The notes under the pieces are model-generated. The model made no database searches, was not told the DNA's origin, and saw only the letters and a list, made by a program, of their open reading frames with translations. This document shows positions 36,901 to 47,997 of a DNA stretch of 64,000 nucleotides, in pieces. The stretch spans positions 7,083,195-7,147,194 of the forward strand of contig CM063249.1 of NCBI GenBank assembly GCA_032158295.1. The letters run 5' to 3'. The DNA is from Pycnopodia helianthoides (taxonomy: Eukaryota > Echinodermata > Asteroidea > Forcipulatida > Asteriidae). Position numbers and translations under genes: made by a program. How positions within the stretch are numbered: the first letter of the stretch is position 1; every line of letters starts with the position of its first letter.

Positions 36901-39328
36901 AGCACCTAGACGATTTTTTGCAACATCTTAAAACAAATAACGTGCAATAAGATGTTTTATATTATTATTGAATACCTACCAGTTTTGTTTATTTCTTCTG
37001 GGCTTTTTTCCTTTGTCAGCATTTCAACCAATGACCACTTAGTTCCGCACTTACGGAGAATCTCATCAATAGTCTACCAAAATGAAAGGAACAAAATAAA
37101 ATAAAACAATGGAAAGACCGTTAGGACACACTTTATGCCTATTTGAGATTTGAGATTTGTGACTTTGAGAATTTACGTGCCGGTGCTGGACCAGCTGAGG
37201 TTGTATAGCAACCCGGGCGTTAATCCTGGTAGTACCCCCTAAATAAACATACAGTTGTATGACTTTTGGCTGCCGCCCGGACAAATACGATGACAAAATG
37301 TGGCTACGTGGAACATAGGGCTGGGTATCTCAGTTGGCAGAGTACCGGCACATACATCCGGAGGTCGCAGGTTAACTACATCAATTATTAGGAAACATAG
37401 AAATTATAATAAGTTTGAAAAATGGTTTCAAAATAACTATCTGTAAGGTTTACCTTAATCTTGGAGGCAAATTCAGGATGCGTGTGCATGAGCTCCCTGG
37501 CCATGCCCCACCACTGTGTTCCCATACCAGAGAACACAAAGACAACTTTCTGCTTAGTGTCTGAAGCTGCTGGAGCTATGCCTTCCACATATCGAGCTGT
37601 ATCTTGAGGGACGTTTTCCAGTTTGTGTTGGAGCTGTTCAAGAGCATCCTCTCTTGATCGAACGATGAATCCAATACGGTAGGCGTGATGATGGGATCGA
37701 ACAGCTGACGTGTACAGTGAAGCATTAAACACAAGCTTTTTTATGTTATCTTTGTCTTCTATCAAGTACTTCTTCCAGTCTTGTATTTTCTGGTGAAGAG
37801 CTTCTTGGTTGGCTGCCGATAGGAGAAGACAGCCCAGTGTGTCATTCTTGTCTGTCGAGCTCTTGAAGCTATTCGATTCAGTTTGTGACCTCTCCAGAAC
37901 AATGTTAGCGTTTGCGCCACCGAAGCCAAAGGAGCTGCAGCAGGCAAGATTATGTCTGTCTTCTATCGGCCAGCGGGTCAACGTTTTGGGAATCTGAATC
38001 TGAAGAGCTCCGAGGTCCAAGTTGTCGTTTGGTGTTTTAAAATGGACTACACGCGGGATCCGTCCTTGATATAGACTCAGTGCTACTTTGATTATTCCAG
38101 CCACTCCTGCTGCACCCTCTGTATGACCCAGATTGGATTTAACAGAACCGATGTAGAGTGGAGGATGTTGAGGACCACGATGTCTTCCCATGACCTCACC
38201 CAACGCACCAGCCTCAGTTTTGTCACCAACTCTTGTTCCGGTACCGTGAGCCTCTACATACACTATCTCTGAGGGATGTACTTTGGCGATACGGCAAGCA
38301 CTCTTCACCAAATCAACTTGTGCTTCATAACTGGGGTTTGCAATTCCTGGAGTACGTCCATCGTTACTGAGCGCACCCCCTCGTAAGACCGCGTAAATAC
38401 GATCTCCATCCTTCAGTGCGTCACTCAAGAGTTTCAGGACAACAACACCGGCACCTTCGCTTCGGGAATAACCGTCAGCTGCTTGATCGAAACTTTTGCA
38501 TTTCCCATCTCCTGAAAGCATTCCTGCCTGACAAAAACCAATGGTAGCAGTAGGCATCAGTATTAAGTTTACCCCACCAGCTAATGCAATAGAACATGAC
38601 TTTCGTTTTAATGCCTCGCATGCTAAGTAGATCGAATAGAGAGAGGACGAACAAGCAGTGTCCACTGAGAAACTCGGCCCACGCAAATCGAACTCATAGG
38701 AGATACGGTTAGACACCATGCAAGAGTTAGTGCCAGAATTGCTGTACTGGTTCATGTTGTAATACGGTGAACTTGCAAATGAAGTGTACTCCTGTGCAGT
38801 GACGCCCATATACACACCAGTCTTAGATCCCCGTAGTGATGATGCAGGTATCCCAGCATTCTCCACTGCCTCCCATGTGACTTCAAGAAGCAATCTGACT
38901 TGAGGGTCGAGATGAGCTGCCTCATCTAATACATGAAATGATATACAACAATATGATTTAATAGAATAAGGACATTCAAAAAAATAGTATTTTTTCTGAG
39001 TCAAACTGTAAGTTTTGCACTTCATCTTTCTGAACATTCATGGTATACCTGGTGGCATCTTAAAGAACTGTCGGTCGAACATGTATGGATCCTGCGAGAT
39101 ATATCCACCATTTTGGATGTACAATTTCCCCGCTGTTTTCTCTCCCGGACTCAGGAAGTAGCTTGCGTCAAAACGATCAGGTGGTATCGGTGTTGTACAG
39201 TCCAGGCCTTCCGCCAACATCTCCCAGAACTTTTTGACGCTGTCGACCCCTTTGCCATAGCGACATCCGATGCCGACTATTGCCACCTTTTGATTTTGAT
39301 TTTCGTTGGCGCTCTGAAGTGCTTCCAT
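30977..39328 (-). CDS. Type I iterative polyketide synthase, KS-AT-DH-(degenerate ER)-KR-ACP-TE, four exons
   Basis: Exons are 39328-39049, 38925-37454, 37073-36980 and 36564-30977. Introns of 123, 380 and 415 bp are GT-AG, in phases 1, 0 and 1, and join without a break into 2,477 residues. KS is about 12-438 with Cys185 (DTACSSS), His320 (VEAHGTGT) and His361 (SNLGHTEG). AT is about 553-880 with GMGTQW, GHSVGE (Ser647) and NAFHS (His752, malonyl-type). DH is about 930-1225 with HVLQGAVIVP (His974) and DTILQ (Asp1149). A pseudoKR and a degenerate ER span about 1240-1690. KR has TGGTSGFG (1828-1835), Ser1962, Tyr1975 and Asn1979. ACP has GLDSL (Ser2145). TE is about 2220-2477 with GHSMG (Ser2298), Asp2423 and His2453. 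The family builds polyketides from malonyl-CoA on the ACP arm, presumably in the cytosol. The ATG follows CAAGT and opens directly into the KS. The layout matches animal FAS-like PKSs; cis fusion of a type II/OLAH-like TE is unusual. The product is unknown. Confidence 0.93.
36565..37453 (-). other. Introns 2 and 3 of the polyketide synthase, around the 94-bp exon 3
   Basis: Intron 2 (37453-37074) starts GTAAAC after codon 584 and ends TTGGTAG. Intron 3 (36979-36565) starts GTAGGT and ends CCCTACAG. The 94-bp exon between them encodes the start of the AT domain (TIDEILRKCGTKWSLVEML) and ends with one base that completes the Glu of EISQPCLCA in exon 4. The first 123-bp intron (39048-38926) lies in the KS. 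Intron 2 also carries a tRNA-like SINE fragment. Confidence 0.85.
37320..37378 (+). mobile_element. tRNA-like SINE fragment in synthase intron 2
   Basis: CTGGGTATCTCAGTTGGCAG followed by CCGGAGGTCGCAGGTTAAC is a degenerate A box/B box pair. It is antisense to the synthase gene and lacks a recognisable SINE body. Confidence 0.5.
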
Positions 39329-40079
39329 ACTTGTATCACTTTATGGTTCCTCGACTTTAACAAGTTTTATCTGAAGGAACATTTAAATCATATTATGAAC
39401 ATTGAAAAACTATAGTTGTGGAACATTGAGAGCTGTTGTTGGCTAACCTGCCTTATAAACAAAATAATTCCAAACTACGTTCATTTCACTGTCGCTTTAG
39501 CTTGCTTACAAGCAAATCACTCCTCTGAGTATGTGTGGTTCCGACAGAACTCAACGATTTCGAAAGTATACTCTGTCAGGAAACTGCCGACATGGTTCCT
39601 GCGTATGAAAGAACGATTGACTCTCGCCCTATACAGTAGCATGAATAAGATGTCATCATAAATGACAGAGCCCTCTTGTGACAATATTTTGCTAAAGCTT
39701 GTTAACTGCCTAATAGCACTTAGCCTAATAGCACTTAGGCCACATGCCAAGAAGAGATATTGGCGTTGGGTCCTAACTGCATGTAAAGTGTCAAGTTGAT
39801 ACAAGCTTCGCAACTATGCATTTGTCTGCGGACAATTCCATGCATAAGGAGAAAACAACTTTTTTTTAAAAGAAAAACCGAACAATAACAATAGCTGTTC
39901 GGCTGATGTCCGAACACCAAATAACCTTCCTTTGCAGCGGGAGTCTGTCGCCCCTGCCATAAGGGACAATACTTTGTACAGCTTGAGGAAACTAACACAA
40001 TGTGGAGGTAAAATCGATAATGGCATTTTATTATAGCTTATAAGTGTTACTTTGTGTAGAAATCAGTAAAGCACGAAGA
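39329..40079. other. Upstream region of the polyketide synthase
   Basis: Presumed promoter/5' UTR. No convincing TATA box; the nearest AT-rich motif is ATAAAA about 40-45 bases before the ATG. An untranslated first exon further upstream cannot be excluded. Confidence 0.35.
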
Positions 40080-42100
40080 ACGACAAAACGTGGGGGAAAA
40101 ACTTCAAAGTGTACCGGCCACAAATCGACCACCTAACTGTATGTGACAAAATAACTGTTCCTAAAGCCCACGGTTCAATACTTTTTTAATCAATTACTTT
40201 TTGTAATGTTCAGAGTTTAGATAGATGATAAAAAGGCTGAGTAATGGAAAAAAGTGAGCTACTCAATCAGAAAAAAAGCTTGGCTGTTGTAAGAATGAAC
40301 AGTTAGTAATGAACAGGTAGCATACTGCTCTCCCCTATACTCTATCAAAGGATAACTGTTCATTCTTACAACAGCCAAGCTTTTTTCTGATTGAGTAGCT
40401 CACTTTTTTTCCCATCACTCAGCCTTTAAGTACCGGTTCTAAATAGAAAAGGCTAGGCTGAATAATGAAGAGGAGGGAAAAATTTTGAGAGCAGATTTGA
40501 GCTCCTCAAATTTTGGGAAATATTTTTGCCTGAGTAATGAGAAAAAAACGAACGAATGATTCCATGAAAGAAAGCGGTGAGCTACTGGTATTCAAATGGG
40601 AGTTAGACTTATAAGAAACACGAGAATCGAACTAATTACATAGCAAAACAAATTTAGGGTGAGTAAATAACACGAACAAATGATTCTTTGAAAGAAAGCA
40701 GTGAGTTACCGGTACTCCTTAGAGACAAACTAATTAATGGGTAACAGGGAATGTTTGAGAATACTTAAAAACTAGGTCGGATGATCTGAAAGACGGACTC
40801 TTAAAGAGGGAGAGAGATCAGTGAGCTACTGGTACTCGAATGGAGAAAACTTGGGTGAACAATGAGAAAGAGATACTTTTGGATAGTAAAACTGAACTAC
40901 TTCATTAGAAAAACCAATTTAGGCTAAGATAAAAGATTCCTTGAGAGAGGGGATGGGAGGGGCAGAGATCACAGAGTTACCGGTAAATCAAATAGACAAG
41001 GTTGGGCTGTTAGGCCTAATGTGGGAAACATTAATTATTAAAACATTTTGTGAGTAGAATTTAGTTAACATTAAAAAACCTAGGCAGAGATATTATAAAG
41101 TTTCTCTGCAAGAAAGCTGTGAGCTTCTGGCACTCCAGTAGTGAAAGTTAGGTCGAGTAATGGAAAAGATGGAATTTATGAATGTTTAATTGAGCTAATC
41201 AAAATATAGAAGAACAAATCTAGACAGTAATCAGAAAGAGTGCACTGTACAAAATTAATTCGTCATTCATGCTTATAAATTGGTCAAAATTACTAAGTTT
41301 GCTTAGGCCCTAGTTTATACAGTTTATGCTGGGTTAATTTTTATTGTGCATTGAGTAGTCATTAATAGTCGGCGCTTTGACCCATGACTAGAATGTTTCG
41401 ACCAGACGATTAAGTCACAATTTAGAGTTTTGACTATTCGCCTGGCCTGAGACTTTTCACAAATTTGTCATCTACGGAACTCCGACTTAAATGGTTCGGT
41501 CATATTCCCGCCTCGGGTCTTCCACTTGCACATCAGAAAATTTGAACTTCTCCCATCAAATCTGTTCCAGTGAATTTTGGCAAGATACTGGTACCCTGGT
41601 TGCTTTGGTGATGCGTTTATACCAACATAGGACTATCGCTATACACATTCACACACAGTCATTGTGTGCTTGCTCTATAGCTAGCTTTGGCTTTGTCTTC
41701 ATGGGTATCTTACCGTGAGGTAGCCCTTACCCAATGTAAGAGTGGGACAAACATAAAAGTTCTATTTGATGCACATGTGGCACCTTCACCTTCCTCAAAA
41801 ATAAGGTAAGAATTCCACCTTGTTTTGCTTATTTTTCAGAGTTGAAAATTACTACCGATACTCAAAAAGAAAAGGCTGAATATGAAGAGGAGGGCATTTT
41901 TTTGAAAGCAGGATTGAGCTACTCAAGTTTTGAACAAAAGTTTGGCTAGTTAATGAGAAAAACGAACGAATAATTCTTTGAAAGAAAGCGGTGAACTACC
42001 GGTACTCAAGTATAAAAGATATATCAAAACAAACACGACAATTGAACTAATTATATAGAAAAACAAATTTGCCTACGGGTGAGTAATTAAAACGCACTCA
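40080..42100 (+). repeat. Degenerate repeat array upstream of the synthase
   Basis: The phrases GAAAGAAAGCGGTGAGCTAC, CCGGTACTC, GAACGAATGATTC and AACTAATTACATAG recur with drift at about 40500-40650, 40660-40740, 40790-40860, 40900-41010, 41090-41160 and 41930-42090. The array also contains the hairpin at 40232-40428. No coding potential is recognised. Confidence 0.6.
40232..40428. repeat. Large near-perfect inverted repeat (hairpin), arms about 75 bp
   Basis: Arm 40232-40305 (AAAGGCTGAGTAATGG... AAGAATGAACAGTTA) pairs with 40353-40428 with only a few changes, across a 47-bp spacer. Confidence 0.9.
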
Positions 42101-44255
42101 TTCAGCAAAAAAAGTACTGAGACCTTATGTTTGGCACTATTTTCTACTTCCTTTGAGTTTCGAATGTTAAGTTTCTCATTTATCAATTGACAGGGCCTAC
42201 TCTGTGTTCGTTATTGTGATGAATTTCAAACCTGCTGTACGCCTTTCGAGTTTGCATTAAATTAATCAGAAACAATTTTATCTCTAAGCATGTAAATTTT
42301 GTTTTTAAAATAATAGTTGTGTTTTTTGTATTTGTTTGTTGTCATTTGCGGTATTGTTCAGCAATTTCCTATGGGTGCACCCCACTAAATAATCTCTCAT
42401 AGCAAACAGTACAAAATGCTTAACATAAAACAAAAACAAAAAAATACACGAAAAATACTTAGAAGTCTCACAGCTTTTGACAGTTAAGGGAAAATTATTA
42501 ATTGGCTCTTGAACTTTTATTCTCTGCTCAATTTGATATGGGGAGTCCTCGGGCTTGTCGAGTTAATCTCCCTCTTAATAAAAACAACCCGACACAGGTG
42601 TAATTTACAAAACGTCTGAGCATCAATCTTGACAACTCTCAGCAAATAGGACCATTTATTCCAGGGCCTATGTCATCCAAAATACCTCAAGTTGGAAGTC
42701 AACAACCCCCCAGGTCACAATTGGGCACATTTTTTTTACACTGAAACACAATTGGGGGGCTCTCAAATCTGTCTGATACAGAATATTTTGAGGGCCTACA
42801 AAAAATTTATGAGGCCGACGCTCTGTTTACTCCCTATTTGGTGGGATCCACTCCTATGTCATTGGTTGCTCAAAAGATTCTGCTCTTCCAAAGATTTCTG
42901 ACTGATGGGAACTAGTCAAGAGCAAACTGTTCATCGACTTACGTCATTGTCAGATCATGGAATGTCTCGTAGTAAGGACTAATGTTTGAAGTCGCTCAAC
43001 TCAGCAAGAAAAAGTCGCTGGACTTAGCTAAAATTGTGTTGGACTTATAATTAGTCGTATGAGACACCATTTTAGTCTATAGTCACATTTTGAAACAAGT
43101 CGCATTGTTTACAAATTTGTTAGTCACGCTTTTTTTTTTTTTTTTTTTATTAAAACCAGTCGGTGACACCACCGTTTTTACGAGGAGCCACTTCTTTAAA
43201 AAAAAAAATTTAAAATTGCATTTGGCAAGTCGTTGTTTTAAACACAATTTGGATATGACATCAAAATTCATAAAAAGTTATAGTTTCGTAATTACACTTC
43301 ATCACAAGAAAAATATTACAAACTTTATAGTAATGAGATTTCACAAACAGGCAATTTTCGATTTGCCTTTTTTTTTACATTGAAGTACATAGCGCTTGCA
43401 CGGTGCCACAAAAACGAGTACCCTGCGTGTTGAGTTTTCACGAAGAGGCAATTTTATAAGCCATTTTCAGATAGGGTGGACAGACTACTACGACACTATT
43501 TAGGTTTGGGTCAATTTGTATGTATGCACCCAAACAAAACAGTGCACTCCTATAGTGTCCGCCATAACCCAAAAAGGCTAATGGCCTAGAAAAATGTTCC
43601 CGAACAGGCAATTTCGTTTACACGTTGGTTTGTACACGACGCTCTGCACATCACACCGACCTCGTTCGCGCAGTTTTCACGAAGAGGCAATTGTATTAAA
43701 CAGTTAAATACTCATTAAATAAACTTAATGATTAAAAAAATTACAAAATTTGCATGATTTAAGATGTCCACCTTTATGATTGTTAAAATGTCAAAGTTTA
43801 ATTGGCAAACAGTCTCCGAAACAATGATTTCAAAAAAGAGTTAGGGAAACTTCAAATGCAGTTTGTTCTCAGAACCACATTGCGTTGCCTCTTCCTGAAT
43901 GGCAAAGTGTGGCTACGCCTTGCTTTCATCACATTTGTGGTGCGATAGTTTCATTTAATTCTATGATTATTGTATACGGATTCTCACCAGTTGAAGTTGG
44001 AATGATTTATTACGTAATTGAACACTTTTTGCAGTATAACACCGATTGGGCATACACCCTTTAGGTTTGTTATACCTCAGTCTCGATGCCGTATTTTCAT
44101 TGGTGCAGAACGATCACATGAGCGGGCAACAAATATACATGTACCACTCTCCTCTCACGCGCGCGCGCGTCATACAACTTTCTGTGCAGCAAAGGATCGA
44201 GATTATCATCGTTTCGATGAAATTGGAGTCCTTCAGATGAGGAAAATATTACTAA
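42100..44255. other. No gene recognised
   Basis: AT-rich with homopolymer runs (T-run near 43130-43148). The motif CACGAAGAGGCAATTTTATA / CACGAAGAGGCAATTGTATT at 43440 and 43679, and CACAAACAGGCAATTTTC at 43343, hint at a degenerate local repeat. Confidence 0.35.
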
Positions 44256-44421
44256 GGGAATAAAAGGGTAGTGACGCGGTCTTAACCGGCCGTTTAAAAC
44301 CGGCAGGGTCGTGGCCGTGTGATAAAGGACCGAGCCGAAGGCGAGGTCCTTTATCGCACGGCCACGGCCCTGCAAGGTTTTAAACGGCCGGTTAAGACCA
44401 AGTCACTACTCTTTTATTCCC
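44256..44421. mobile_element. Palindromic MITE-like hairpin, arms about 76 bp
   Basis: GGGAATAAAAGGGTAGTGAC...GGTCTTAACCGGCCGTTTAA...GATAAAGGACC on the left pairs with its complement at 44345-44421. The loop is GAGCCGAAGGCGA. Confidence 0.85.
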
Positions 44422-44795
44422 ATTCATAAATGCCCTTTTTGTTAAAAAGCGTATTATTGTTGATAAAAATCTCAACTTTTCTGTTAACTTTCATTTCCTG
44501 TCACGTCCTCGAGCCCTGTTTCGCGAAGGATATACATGCCACGCTCAACAGTTGTGCATACGCGCGCGTCATAACATTAACATGTTTTTAGATTGAATAC
44601 CAATTTGTGTTGATTGCGTTTCGCGTAAATTAGCGCCTGCGTGTAACCTTGCGCGCCACAGGTGTGTTTAAACACTTCTAGCCGGTGTTATATCGTCCGT
44701 TTAAACACCCCCACGTGACGTCCTCTCGTCCAATCAGAATGGATAAACTGTCCCAGGTATTTATGAATAAGAATTCAAGACAGAGGTAAAACAAA

Positions 44796-44905
44796 CAATT
44801 GTTGCCTGATGTGACATGGTCCATGGGTTTTGTACACCCTCGGGTGCCATTTGCCCTCTCGGGTGTACAAAACACTATGGACCATGTCACCGCAGGCAAC
44901 AATTG
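44796..44905. mobile_element. Palindromic MITE-like hairpin, arms about 45 bp
   Basis: CAATTGTTGCCTG.TGACATGGTCCAT.GTTTTGTACACCC on the left pairs with its complement ending CAGGCAACAATTG. The spacer is about 20 bp. Confidence 0.85.
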
Positions 44906-45550
44906 TAAATGTCAGCCAGATGAGAGGCATGTGTGCCGGTCACCATGGTTCCCGTTGTTCATAGAGTCGAATGCTTTACCGGTGAGTGTTTGGTCCCTTA
45001 CTTTTTAGTGGTAAATTTTCTTTGTTCAACCCCAAATTTTATAAAAGCTACCCTGTCAGTTTCCCTTTTTGTTTAATACTTGATAATTTTAATTAGGTTG
45101 AAGATTCGGCAACCATCACTAAATGTAGCAACGTAATAAATTAATTGAAGACGGAGTTGTTGTGCGTGAAGGTAACTTCATAAGTCTGCTGTTTGTCAAT
45201 AAGATGGTTGGAAAAGCCTCAATCACACTCATTCACTCTAAAAACTGAAGTGCTAAATTATGCGTGCTGATGTCTGTCATGGTAGCTTGGTGTATAAATC
45301 AGCACCACGGGGGTATAACTTGCCTAAAGTGCTGAAGAAGACGTGCAGAAAATGAGTGCTGGAGTGCGAAAGTGCACCTGAAGTGTTAACTTTCAAGAAA
45401 AGTCATTTTTGATTGGTCAATTTATGTCACGATCGAGCAACGCGAGCGAGCGATCAACAGGGAGAGAAAGAGAGCAGAAAAAGGTAAGCAAATAAACACA
45501 ATTCTGTTATAATTGTCGGTATTGTTATAACGTGTACACAAAGATAAATC

Positions 45551-45690
45551 TGTATATATTCGGTTTGCGGTAACACCATGTGTAAAAAAATATCTACTTG
45601 CTGTGTAGATTTTTTCTTTAGAGAACTTGTCTTGCTATCTGGGCGGGAGGTAGGAAATCGGCCTGGACTACTACTTTAGCTTGTGGGACA
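45551..45690 (+). repeat. Repeat family F fragment inside the CACTA-like element
   Basis: TATATTCGGTTTGCGGTAAC, ACCATGTGTAAAAA, TATCTACTTGCTGTGTAG, GAGAACTTGTCTTGCTAT and GGCGGGAGGTAGGAAATCGG. Confidence 0.6.
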
Positions 45691-45728
45691 TCTCGTAATT
45701 AACTGCACTGCCGCGAGTGAGTTCTTTT

Positions 45729-45775
45729 GGTCTCAACGTTTCGACTAGCTTGCTCTAGTCATCGTCAGGAGACTG
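45729..45775 (-). ncRNA. Hammerhead ribozyme motif of a Penelope-like element
   Basis: Read 5'-3' on the minus strand: stem I GTCTC, core CTGACGA (fits CUGANGA), stem II GACTAG-AGCAAG-CTAGTC, core GAAA, then CGTT and stem I GAGAC. GTCTC pairs with GAGAC and GACTAG pairs perfectly with CTAGTC. Stem III is minimal; AACGTT is self-complementary, which would suit dimeric cleavage. Hammerhead motifs in Penelope-like terminal repeats are established knowledge. The match is by eye and activity is untested. Confidence 0.72.
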
Positions 45776-45830
45776 AAAAGTGTAAGACATGCTGGACTAT
45801 TTATAAGGATTCAGAGGTTTCAGTGTAGAG

Positions 45831-46300
45831 TCATTCACTGCTCTGATTGGTTCTTCTGAAAAGACAACTGTGATTGGAGGGCTCAGAGTTATTGTGTGGG
45901 TTGCCCATTGTGTGTGAGTGCCCTGTGTAGTGGGGCGTGTCAGTAGACTGAGGGATACCAGTAAAGTAGGGTGGTAGGATTGTGTGCCAAATATTGCTGA
46001 TGAAGTAGCCGATATCTTGATGCACTGTATTGTGCTTGTGTATTTCAATAGCTTCCCTGATGCGACGTGTATACCAATGTCTCTCAGGAGCTATGATTTG
46101 AGCTTGGTCCCAATGTATGACATGGTCTAGATCAGCAGAATGTTTGACAATGGCAGATTTGTCATATTCTCCTCTGCGGCCATGGGCTTTGTGTTCTTCA
46201 GCCTTGTGTTTACGTCTCTACCCGTCTCGCCAATATACACTTTACCACACAAGAAGGAATGCATGGGAATGTCTGGTGGGTACAATACTCCCGCCGTTGC
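45831..46300 (-). pseudogene. Penelope-like retroelement fragment, GIY-YIG endonuclease C-terminus
   Basis: The minus-strand translation shows GKVYIGETGRDVNTRLK near 46245-46195. After a one-base frameshift it continues EHKAHGRRGEYDKSAIVKH, then IAPERHWYTRRIREAIEIHK, and ends at a stop at 45831. YIGETGR is the GIY-YIG nuclease motif in the form used by Penelope-like elements, where it follows the reverse transcriptase. The RT part is absent, so this is a 5'-truncated, frameshifted copy. A hammerhead-type motif lies downstream at 45729-45775, as expected for the terminal repeat of these elements. The fragment lies inside the putative CACTA-type element at 45234-49219. Confidence 0.8.
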
Positions 46301-46818
46301 ATGCTAGGAGTCATATACATAGATAAATCTCAGTTTCGCAGAAAGGTCGTTGTTCAAATGATTGATTTGAAAACAGCAGTGTGTAACAAAACCCTTGATG
46401 GAAAAGAAGTACTGTATTGGAGGGCAATGCAGCAACCACGTGTCCGTATTGTTGCAGTACAGCATAGTACTGTACATGCTATGTACAACTTACACAGTAT
46501 GTATGTGTAGCTGTACTCATAATGACGACACTCTCCGTTGTCACAGGGCAGTTCAAGCTTAATATTATTATTGGTATGATGGGTATGACATGACTGAGAC
46601 TGAACGTGACAAAACTGCCAATGGCCAGGCCAGGGATTTGCACTAATTTGTTCGGCCACACCACTCCACATGGGTATTCATAATTGAACATGTCTAATTA
46701 TGAATTTAGTTGTTCTCAATTAAAAGAATGATGTGAAGTGTATCCAGGCAGTAACTTTATGATGTGCAGATTAATGCACCTTTTTTATTTTATATAAAAC
46801 TAAAATCATTGAAAGTGA

Positions 46819-46866
46819 ACAGTCAACCCTAACATATGTTTATAATATTTTAGGGTTGACTGTTCC
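46819..46866. repeat. Small inverted repeat GAACAGTCAACCCTAA
   Basis: 16-bp perfect arms around an AT-rich loop, inside the CACTA-like element. Confidence 0.75.
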
Positions 46867-47670
46867 CTTTCTGTTTTTTAAGTTTTGATTACAAAATTTG
46901 AGTTTATTGACCCATACATCAATCTGATTCTCAGACTTGCCTAAATGTTTATAGAATATAAAAATTATTAGTTGAAAATGTGCAACACCATTTAATTCTT
47001 GTAATGTATTTAAATGTAGAAATCACAGCACTCTACGGCTTTCTCACACTTCTTCAACTGCTACCATAAACCAAAGCAAAGGGACGAGTGTCTTGCCAAC
47101 ATATCGACAGGCTTTTTGCCACATTTCATGAGGTATGTTTTTCATTTATGCATTCCTGTGCTGCCCTTTGTGTTTTGATTACAGCACAAAAAAACTTCTG
47201 TGTAAATTCTTTACATGGGTGATGGCATACCGGGCAATCATTACCAATCAGAGGTTAACTTTTGCTGGTTGTTGTTGTTGTTTTTGTTGTTGTTGTTGTT
47301 TTTCCTTTCACTGAATGTGCCATTTGAAAGTTGAATAAATCCAGAATTAGGAACAAACATTCAATTCCACCCAACTCTGAAATAAATTGTCCAGGTTTTA
47401 TTTTGGAAAACCCCCATTCCTCTACAGAAGCAGTAACTACTAGATAAGTAACAGTTAAGATTGATGTATGTAAGATGTACTGGTAGAGGAGGGTTTGCAA
47501 TCTTGAATCATTGTACTCCTTACTGTTTGGTTTACAAATTTTGTATAGGCTTGATAAATTTTTAGTCCCCATATCTTGAGCTCCCTGAACGTTATTATTT
47601 GCTTTACCATTTTGGTGAATCTCAAAATTCCAAAAGTGCACCTTTTTTTTAAATCATGTGTCTTCTTTAA

Positions 47671-47997
47671 ATGTATTTCAAACGGGTTAATACATCACTA
47701 CAAGAGGCATTGAAGGAAGATTCAACCACACAATCGACACTCCTTGTCTGTGGGTCCAAAGAGAGGATACAACAGATCGTGTTAAAGATAGAAGGATATG
47801 TATTTCCACTTCCCTCCTCAAACATAACAACAACTGTAGACTTTCTCTTCAAGAGCCACTTCGCTTTCAACTTGCACTACTCGTCTGCCCTTGTAAATTT
47901 CTTTGTTTATTTGCAGACACAAATCTATGGTCTCAAATACCATGCAAAGGTACCACCAAGAGTTACAGAACTTGCAGTGGCTCTGAAAGTGCAGTAA
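47671..47997 (+). CDS. Uncharacterised ORF, C-terminal part of a repeat-associated protein family
   Basis: The 108-residue frame ends in a stop. Its second half reads like a conserved family: VLKIEGYVFPLP, VDFLFKSHFAFNLHY, LVNFFVYLQTQIYGL and a terminal PPRVTELAVAL. From memory this resembles the C-terminus of multi-copy uncharacterised proteins in fish and invertebrate genomes; I know no function for it. A TAA lies just before the first ATG, so the true exon may instead begin at an acceptor near 47704-47706. A possible upstream exon (47020-47132, acceptor TGTAG, donor GTATGT) has an open frame, but its phase does not fit cleanly. The ORF lies within the CACTA-like borders and may be cargo or a second transposon protein. 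Confidence 0.4.
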   Translation: MYFKRVNTSLQEALKEDSTTQSTLLVCGSKERIQQIVLKIEGYVFPLPSSNITTTVDFLFKSHFAFNLHYSSALVNFFVYLQTQIYGLKYHAKVPPRVTELAVALKVQ

